Assembly: GCA_905210855.1 (NCBI GenBank)
Contig: CAJLYL010000081.1
Coordinates: 1-7,394 of the forward strand
DNA: 7,394 nt
DNA from: an uncultured Clostridia bacterium
GTDB taxonomy: Bacteria; Bacillota; Clostridia; UMGS1810
Reading direction: 5' to 3'
Shown: positions 1-4,439 of the stretch, piece after piece
How positions within the stretch are numbered: position 1 is the first letter of the stretch
Layout of the letters: each line of letters begins with the position of its first letter
Notes under the pieces: model-generated
What the model was told of the DNA's origin: nothing
Database searches by the model: none
Seen by the model: the letters and a program-made list of their open reading frames with translations, nothing else
Made by a program: the position numbers and the translations under genes

Positions 1-10
1 TTGGCGGTAG

Positions 11-32
11 GGGTCGATGCCCACATCGACCC
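11..32. repeat. Perfect 9-bp palindrome upstream of rsmA
   Basis: GGGTCGATG (11-19) and CATCGACCC (24-32) are exact reverse complements around a 4-nt CCCA loop. No T-run follows on the plus strand (GAGAGAATC comes next), so it is not a standard intrinsic terminator for an upstream gene. The surrounding GTAGGGG...CCCG context resembles short palindromic intergenic repeats that I recall from gut Clostridia genomes, but that is memory rather than a search. The hairpin is seen directly; membership of a repeat family is inference. Confidence 0.55.
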
Positions 33-78
33 GAGAGAATCACACTTAATGCATTATTTATATAAAAGGAGAAATAAC

Positions 79-942
79 ATGAAAAACTTAGCCTCGGCGG
101 CTGTTGTGAAAGAAATCCTGGCGGAGAGCGGTTTTCACTTTTCAAAATCGCTTGGTCAGAATTTTCTGATTGACGAGCGCGTGCTCGGCACCATGATTGA
201 CGCCGCCGCCATAGACAAAGACACAAACGTGCTCGAAATCGGGCCCGGCTTCGGCACGCTGACCCAGCGGCTGTGCGCCGCGGCAAAAAAAGTCGTCTCG
301 GTGGAGATTGACGACAGCGTAATCCCCGTGCTGCGCGAAAACACCGCGGAATTTGACAACCTTGAGATAGTGCACGCGGACATAATGAAAACCGATGCGG
401 CAGAGCTTATAAAGGAGAAATTCGGCGAGGGCGCACGGGTTAAGGTCGCGGCAAATCTGCCGTACTACATCACCACGCCGATAATAATGATGCTGCTTGA
501 GGAAAAACTCCCCATAGACGAAATAGTCATCATGATTCAAAAGGAGGTTGCGCAGCGCCTTGCCGCAGCGCCCGGCACAAAGGAATACGGCGCGATAAGC
601 GTTGCAGTAAATTTTTACAGTATACCGCAGCTGATAACCAAAGTGCCGCGCTCGTCATTCATACCCCAACCCAAGGTAGAATCGGCGGTGATAGCGCTGA
701 AACTGCGCGAAAAACCGGCGGTGGATGTGAGCGATGTAAAGCGGTATTTCACCGTGGTGAAGGCGGCATTCGGTCAGCGGCGCAAGACATTGCCGAATGC
801 GCTTGCAAACAGCGGCGCATTTTCAAAATCCAAGCAGGAGATCACAGAGCTGCTCTCCTCACTCGGCATAGACGCAAACCGCCGCGGAGAAACGCTGTCT
901 CTTGACGATTTTGCGCTTATTGCCGACAAAATTTATGAATAA
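79..942 (+). CDS. rsmA: 16S rRNA (adenine1518-N6/adenine1519-N6)-dimethyltransferase
   Basis: Uses S-adenosylmethionine to dimethylate two adjacent adenines in the 3'-terminal helix of 16S rRNA during late 30S assembly (KsgA/RsmA family, cytoplasmic). The 287-residue product has the family hallmarks in order: SLGQNFLID near residue 24, the SAM-binding loop EIGPGFGTLT (53-62), an acidic ribose-binding position in VEIDDS (75-80), the catalytic NLPY motif (126-129), FIPQPKVESAV (195-205) and the C-terminal FGQRRKTLPNAL (231-242). Length is typical and no key motif is missing. The ATG at 79 is chosen because AAAGGAG ends 7 nt before it. The frame stays open upstream to a TTG at 1, but those 26 codons run through a palindrome and do not resemble the family N-terminus. 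A separate alaS promoter follows, so rsmA is probably transcribed with whatever lies upstream of the window or from an unseen promoter. Confidence 0.97.
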   Translation: MKNLASAAVVKEILAESGFHFSKSLGQNFLIDERVLGTMIDAAAIDKDTNVLEIGPGFGTLTQRLCAAAKKVVSVEIDDSVIPVLRENTAEFDNLEIVHADIMKTDAAELIKEKFGEGARVKVAANLPYYITTPIIMMLLEEKLPIDEIVIMIQKEVAQRLAAAPGTKEYGAISVAVNFYSIPQLITKVPRSSFIPQPKVESAVIALKLREKPAVDVSDVKRYFTVVKAAFGQRRKTLPNALANSGAFSKSKQEITELLSSLGIDANRRGETLSLDDFALIADKIYE

Positions 943-964
943 TGGCGAAAAACGCCGTGCGGTG

Positions 965-994
965 TTGACAAATGCCCTCGGTTTGTTATACAAT
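965..994 (+). promoter_or_regulatory. Sigma-A-type promoter of alaS
   Basis: A consensus -35 box TTGACA (965-970) is followed after 18 nt by TACAAT (989-994, 5 of 6 matches to TATAAT). An alternative reading is TATACA at 987-992 with a 16-nt spacer. Predicted initiation near 1001 gives a leader of about 57 nt before the alaS ATG. That is too short for a T-box riboswitch, and no T-box-like sequence is present. ACAAA/TTTGT half-sites overlap the promoter, possibly as an operator. Confidence 0.6.
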
Positions 995-1011
995 AAACTG
1001 TATTGGAATTA

Positions 1012-1027
1012 ATTTGTTCCGACAAAT
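1012..1027 (+). promoter_or_regulatory. Small hairpin in the alaS leader
   Basis: ATTTGT (1012-1017) pairs with ACAAAT (1022-1027) around TCCG, a UNCG-type tetraloop in RNA. It lies 14 nt before the Shine-Dalgarno (AAAGGA, 1042-1047) in the predicted 5' leader. The stem is short and AT-rich, so it may be a DNA operator half-site pair or chance rather than a stable RNA element. Confidence 0.25.
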
Positions 1028-1057
1028 GATACAATCCGCTGAAAGGAATTGATATTG

Positions 1058-3682
1058 ATGGAATACATGGGATTAAACGACCTCAGAGAGAAGTTCCTGA
1101 GCTACTTTGAATCAAAGGGATGCCTGCGGTTGGGCAGTTTTTCGCTTGTGCCGAAGAATGACGCAAGCCTTTTGCTCATCAACTCGGGCATGGCGCCGAT
1201 GAAAAAATGGTTCACCGGTGCGGAGACTCCCCCGCGCAAGAGAGTTACCACCTGTCAGAAGTGCATCAGAACGCCCGACATAGAGTGCGTGGGCAAGACG
1301 GCGCGCCACGGCACTTTCTTTGAGATGCTGGGCAACTTCTCATTCGGAGATTACTTCAAGCGCGAGGCAATAGCCTGGGGCTGGGAGTTCCTCACCGAGG
1401 TAGTCGGTCTGCCCGAGGACAAGCTGTGGGTGACCGTATATGAGGAGGACGACGAGGCGCGCGACATCTGGATAAACGAGATAGGTGTATCGCCCGAGAG
1501 AGTCGTCAAGATGGGCAAAGAGGACAACTTTTGGGAGCACGGCACAGGCCCGTGCGGCCCCTGCTCGGAGATTCACGTTGACCGCGGCATTGAATACAGC
1601 TGCGGCAAGCCGGACTGCAAGCTCGGCTGCGACTGCGACCGCTTTATGGAAGTGTGGAACCTGGTGTTCACACAGTTTGACAAAGATGAAGACGGCAACT
1701 ACAACCGCCTTGACCACCCGAACATAGACACGGGCATGGGTCTTGAGCGCCTGGCGGCAATAGTGCAGGGCGTGGACAATCTGTTTGAGGTTGACACGGT
1801 GCAGAACATTATGAAGCACATATCGCGCATAGCCGGAGTTGAGTACAAGAAGGACGACAAGACGGATGTTTCGCTGCGCGTTATCACAGACCACATCCGC
1901 AGCACGGTCATGATGGTGTCGGACGGAGTTATCCCATCCAACGAGGGCAGAGGCTATGTGCTCCGCCGTCTGCTGCGCCGCGCCGCAAGACACGGCAAGC
2001 TGCTCGGCATACAGGGAGAATTCCTCTATCAGGTTGCCGACACGGTTATTGACGAATCCAAGCAGGGTTACCCCGAACTGGACGAAAAGAGAGACTATAT
2101 CAAGAAGATTATCAGAATAGAGGAAGACCGCTTTGCAAAGACGATAGACAACGGAACGCAGATTCTGGACGAATACATCGCCGAGGCAAAGAAAAACGGC
2201 GAAAGAGTTCTCTCGGGAGAAAAGGCATTCAAGCTGAACGATACCTACGGATTCCCGATTGACCTCACGGTGGAGATCTGCGAGGAAAACGGAATGGGAG
2301 TGGACAGAGACGGCTTTGACAAAGAGCTTGACCGACAGAAGACAATGGCGCGCACCGCGCGCAAGGACGGCTCCAGCTGGGACGACGACACCGCATTCGG
2401 CTTTGAGGGCACGGCGGCAACGGAGTTTGTCGGCTATGATGACCTTGAGGCAGACGCGACTGTTATCGCTATGGCAACAGAGGGCGAGATGTCCGCGGCA
2501 ATCAACGAGGGCGAGCACGGCATAATCGTGACCGACCGCAGTCCTTTCTATGCGGAAATGGGCGGTCAGGCAGGCGATAAGGGCAGCATAACCACCGCCA
2601 AGGCAAGCGCAAAGGTGGTTGACACCAAAAAGAACGGCAACGGAGTGTATATGCACTTTGTCGAGGTGGAAAAAGGCACTCTCAACACTGAGGAAAAGGT
2701 TCACATGACGGTGTGCAAGACAAACCGCATGGCGATATGCCGCAACCACAGCGCAACTCATCTGCTGCACAAGGCGCTCAAAGAGGTGCTCGGTGTTCAT
2801 GTGGCACAGGCAGGCTCCGAGGTAAACGCACATCACCTCAGATTCGATTTCTCACACTTTGAGGCTATGACTCCCGAGCAGATAAAGCAGACTGAGGACA
2901 AGGTGAACAACGCCATAATGGAGGCTATGCCGATAGAGGTGAAAGAGTTGCCCATAGACGAGGCGAAAAAACTCGGCGCAACGGCGCAGTTCGGCGAGAA
3001 ATACGGCGCGGTGGTAAGAGTGGTTACCATGGGCGGCTATTCAATGGAATTCTGCGGCGGCACACATCTTAAAAACACCGCTCAGGCAGGGTTATTCAAG
3101 ATTCTGTCCGAATCCGGCGTTGCGGCAGGCACTCGCCGTATCGAGGCGATAACGGGCACTGCGCTGCTTGACTTCATTGCAGAGAAAGAAGCTCTCATTT
3201 CAAAAACGGCGCAGATTCTTAAATCGGCAAATGTCAACGAGATAGACGTGCGCGCCGAAAAGACGGTGGCGGAGCTGAAAGAGGCTCAGCGGACGGTGGA
3301 ATCCATGCGCTCCAAGCTGGCAAGCAATGCGGCGGCGGACATTATGGCAGGCGCAAAAGAGATAAACGGCATAAAGCTGATTGCCGCGAAGAAAGACGAC
3401 ATGGACATGAACGAGCTGATAGTTGCGGCGGAGCAAATCCGCGACAAGGCGGACGGCGCACTGGCAGTGCTGCTGTGCGGAGTGAAGGACGGCAAGATAA
3501 GCTTTGTGTGCATGGCAAACAAGGACGCTGTGGCAAAGGGCGTTGCGGCAGGCAAGATTATAAAAGGCGTGTCGGCAATTGCGGGCGGCAGCGGCGGCGG
3601 CAAGCCCGACATGGCGCGCGGAGGCGGCAAGGACATCTCCAAGGTTGACGAGGCGCTTGCTGCGGCAGAGCAGTTTATTTAA
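1058..3682 (+). CDS. alaS: Alanyl-tRNA synthetase
   Basis: Class II synthetase that activates alanine with ATP and charges tRNA-Ala, with a separate domain that hydrolyses Ser- or Gly-tRNA-Ala. The 874-residue product is full length. N-terminal catalytic core: LVPKNDASLLLINSGM (30-45), motif 2 around RHGTFFEMLGNFSFGDYF (83-100) and motif 3 DTGMGLERLAA (224-234). The editing domain zinc site is H564/H568 (HSATH) with C666/H670 (CGGTH). A coiled linker (about 705-760) leads to the C-terminal C-Ala domain with glycine-rich GGSGGGKPDMARGGG (843-857). An extra cysteine cluster (C182, C187, C191, C193) sits between motifs 2 and 3. Start: the ATG at 1058 is 10 nt after AAAGGA. An in-frame TTG at 1049 would sit almost on the ribosome site, and the ATG at 1067 is too distant. 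The promoter in front suggests independent transcription from rsmA. No terminator with a U-run follows, so read-through into the HIT gene is possible. Confidence 0.98.
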   Translation: MEYMGLNDLREKFLSYFESKGCLRLGSFSLVPKNDASLLLINSGMAPMKKWFTGAETPPRKRVTTCQKCIRTPDIECVGKTARHGTFFEMLGNFSFGDYFKREAIAWGWEFLTEVVGLPEDKLWVTVYEEDDEARDIWINEIGVSPERVVKMGKEDNFWEHGTGPCGPCSEIHVDRGIEYSCGKPDCKLGCDCDRFMEVWNLVFTQFDKDEDGNYNRLDHPNIDTGMGLERLAAIVQGVDNLFEVDTVQNIMKHISRIAGVEYKKDDKTDVSLRVITDHIRSTVMMVSDGVIPSNEGRGYVLRRLLRRAARHGKLLGIQGEFLYQVADTVIDESKQGYPELDEKRDYIKKIIRIEEDRFAKTIDNGTQILDEYIAEAKKNGERVLSGEKAFKLNDTYGFPIDLTVEICEENGMGVDRDGFDKELDRQKTMARTARKDGSSWDDDTAFGFEGTAATEFVGYDDLEADATVIAMATEGEMSAAINEGEHGIIVTDRSPFYAEMGGQAGDKGSITTAKASAKVVDTKKNGNGVYMHFVEVEKGTLNTEEKVHMTVCKTNRMAICRNHSATHLLHKALKEVLGVHVAQAGSEVNAHHLRFDFSHFEAMTPEQIKQTEDKVNNAIMEAMPIEVKELPIDEAKKLGATAQFGEKYGAVVRVVTMGGYSMEFCGGTHLKNTAQAGLFKILSESGVAAGTRRIEAITGTALLDFIAEKEALISKTAQILKSANVNEIDVRAEKTVAELKEAQRTVESMRSKLASNAAADIMAGAKEINGIKLIAAKKDDMDMNELIVAAEQIRDKADGALAVLLCGVKDGKISFVCMANKDAVAKGVAAGKIIKGVSAIAGGSGGGKPDMARGGGKDISKVDEALAAAEQFI

Positions 3683-3693
3683 TGTAAATAATT

Positions 3694-3787
3694 GGCGGCG
3701 AAGTGTATATTTTGTTTTTGGCTCGCTCGGACAGCTGTGCGGTTGCGCAGAACTCGCTCGCTCAAATTAAATATACACTCCGGCGCC
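3694..3787. repeat. Long-arm palindrome A between alaS and the HIT gene
   Basis: The outer arms 3694-3712 and 3769-3787 are inverted repeats matching at 17 of 19 positions, including a perfect 11-bp run (AGTGTATATTT at 3702-3712 against 3769-3779). The 56-nt core is GC-rich in its centre. It carries repeated CTCGCTC units (3722-3728, 3753-3763) and an inner hairpin, CTGTGC (3735-3740) with GCGCAG (3745-3750) around GGTT, including one G-U pair. The second arm has no T-run after it, so it does not look like an ordinary terminator. No plausible gene lies in it. It would sit in the alaS 3' untranslated region or an alaS-hit read-through transcript. A dispersed palindromic repeat or miniature element is possible but untested. 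Confidence 0.6.
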
Positions 3788-3798
3788 TTAAAATGATA

Positions 3799-3822
3799 CG
3801 GATTTTCTCTCGGGAAAATCCG
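3799..3822. repeat. 9-bp perfect hairpin upstream of the HIT gene
   Basis: CGGATTTTC (3799-3807) pairs exactly with GAAAATCCG (3814-3822), with one further T-G wobble closing a CTCG loop. The plus strand continues CACGTCAC without a T-run, so termination is unlikely in that direction. The minus strand continues TATCATTTT, a weak T-run at best. The right arm belongs to a 13-nt sequence that recurs inverted at 4317-4329, beyond the HIT gene. Confidence 0.5.
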
Positions 3823-3825
3823 CAC

Positions 3826-3854
3826 GTCACATATTCACTTTTCACTGTTATCTT
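3826..3854 (+). promoter_or_regulatory. Possible weak promoter of the HIT gene
   Basis: GTCACA (3826-3831, 4 of 6 to TTGACA), a 17-nt spacer and TATCTT (3849-3854, 4 of 6 to TATAAT). A TG at 3846-3847 makes an extended -10. Predicted initiation near 3861 would leave a leader of about 22 nt containing the Shine-Dalgarno. The match is poor and the region is AT-rich, so this is tentative; read-through from alaS is the alternative. Confidence 0.22.
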
Positions 3855-3882
3855 ATTACTTTGATTCACGGGGGTGATACAA

Positions 3883-4227
3883 ATGGAAGATTGTATTTTC
3901 TGCAAAATAGCCAACGGCGAAATTCCCACCAAGCTTGTGTACGAGGACGACAGGGTCGCCGCTTTTAAGGATCTTAATCCCGAAGCGCCGGTGCATATCC
4001 TCATAGTGCCCAAGGCACACATAAAATCCGCGCTGGAGCTGGATGAGGAATCCGCGTCCGTGGTGGGTCACATATTCTGCGTTGCAGGCAAAATTGCCCG
4101 TGACATGGGATTTGACAAAGACGGTTTCCGCATTGTGAACAATTGCGGCAAGGACGGCGGACAGACCGTGGGGCATTTGCATTTTCATCTGCTTGCCGGC
4201 AGATATATGCAGTGGCCGCCCGGCTGA
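3883..4227 (+). CDS. HIT-family (HinT-like) purine nucleotide phosphoramidase
   Basis: A 114-residue histidine-triad protein. HinT enzymes hydrolyse AMP-linked phosphoramidates, including AMP-lysine-type adducts, as cytoplasmic homodimers. The triad HLHFHLL is at residues 98-104, and the middle His100 is the expected nucleophile. The C-terminus ends in GRYMQWPPG, as in HinT/Hint1 proteins. N-terminal CIFC (C4, C7) with H46 and H98 matches the zinc-binding pattern known in some HIT proteins; zinc here is inference. The ATG at 3883 is preceded by GGGGGTGAT (3870-3878), close to the full anti-Shine-Dalgarno complement. A GTG at 3874 in the same frame lies inside that site and is less likely. The gene follows alaS by 200 nt, with palindromes between them, and is closed by a strong terminator 15 nt after its stop. 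The physiological substrate cannot be read from sequence. Confidence 0.95.
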   Translation: MEDCIFCKIANGEIPTKLVYEDDRVAAFKDLNPEAPVHILIVPKAHIKSALELDEESASVVGHIFCVAGKIARDMGFDKDGFRIVNNCGKDGGQTVGHLHFHLLAGRYMQWPPG

Positions 4228-4241
4228 CGGCTTTTTGACAG

Positions 4242-4288
4242 AAATATGGTGCGGCAAAACGATTTCGTTTTGCCGCACCATATTTTTT
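4242..4288 (+). terminator. Strong rho-independent terminator of the HIT gene
   Basis: A perfect 20-bp stem, 4242-4261 against 4266-4285 (core ATGGTGCGGCAAAACG), has a 4-nt ATTT loop and six Ts at 4283-4288 overlapping the stem base. It starts 15 nt after the hit stop codon. In the minus direction the following sequence is ATTTCTGTC, a poor T-run, so it mainly serves the plus strand. Confidence 0.9.
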
Positions 4289-4300
4289 AATCTGACAAAC

Positions 4301-4332
4301 AAAAAAATCCTCACAAACGTGCGGATTTTTTT
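4301..4332. terminator. Bidirectional terminator hairpin between hit and tex
   Basis: AAAAAAATCC (4301-4310) and GGATTTTTTT (4323-4332) are exact reverse complements. Inside them CAC (4312-4314) pairs with GTG (4319-4321) around AAAC, after one mismatch. The A-tract and T-tract give a U-run in both directions. On the minus strand it lies about 110 nt beyond the tex stop and is the best candidate terminator for the rsuA-tex transcript. On the plus strand it would back up the hit terminator. Confidence 0.7.
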
Positions 4333-4345
4333 CACAAAGGCGAGA

Positions 4346-4415
4346 GATGTATGTTGTGTGTCAGCGAGATCCATAGCGACGCAGTCGCGTGTCGAGTCGA
4401 TACACAACATACATC
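4346..4415. repeat. Long-arm palindrome B downstream of tex
   Basis: The perfect 14-bp arms GATGTATGTTGTGT (4346-4359) and ACACAACATACATC (4402-4415) enclose a 42-nt GC-richer core. The core holds an inner hairpin, GCGAC (4376-4380) with GTCGC (4384-4388) around GCA, plus TCGAGTCGA (4392-4400). There is no T-run next to either arm, and the tex terminator proper lies just beyond it. The element would therefore form part of the tex 3' untranslated region. No coding potential is evident. It resembles palindrome A in plan, though the arms differ in sequence. Confidence 0.65.
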
Positions 4416-4439
4416 CCGAGCCAATGTGAGCCAATAGCC

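Noticed and set aside
1..78. In-frame upstream extension of rsmA starting at TTG 1
   Set aside because: No ribosome site is visible, the stretch includes a perfect palindrome, and its residues do not resemble the RsmA N-terminus; ATG 79 has a strong Shine-Dalgarno.
142..540. Antisense open frame inside rsmA
   Set aside because: It is a shadow of a conserved gene, with no ribosome site and no domain.
944..956. GGCG-AAAAA-CGCC hairpin after rsmA as a terminator
   Set aside because: The stem is only 4 bp and is followed by GTGCGGTG with no T-run.
1022..1035. Extended -10 TGATACAAT as a second alaS promoter
   Set aside because: No -35 box lies at a proper distance, and the start would fall on the Shine-Dalgarno, leaving almost no leader.
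1340..2836. 498-codon open frame antisense to alaS
   Set aside because: The product is Val/His/Cys/Leu-rich with no recognisable domain, and it lies fully inside the conserved alaS. Long antisense frames are expected from codon bias here.
3675..3691. 7-bp AT-only hairpin over the alaS stop codon as a terminator
   Set aside because: The stem has no G-C pairs and no T-run directly follows; too weak to terminate.
3579..3770. 63-codon plus-strand frame from the alaS end into palindrome A
   Set aside because: It begins out of frame inside the alaS glycine-rich tail and continues into the palindrome; no ribosome site.
3856..4434. 192-codon minus-strand frame across the HIT gene and the hit-tex gap
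   Set aside because: It is antisense to the conserved HIT triad and runs through terminators and palindrome B; no domain is visible.
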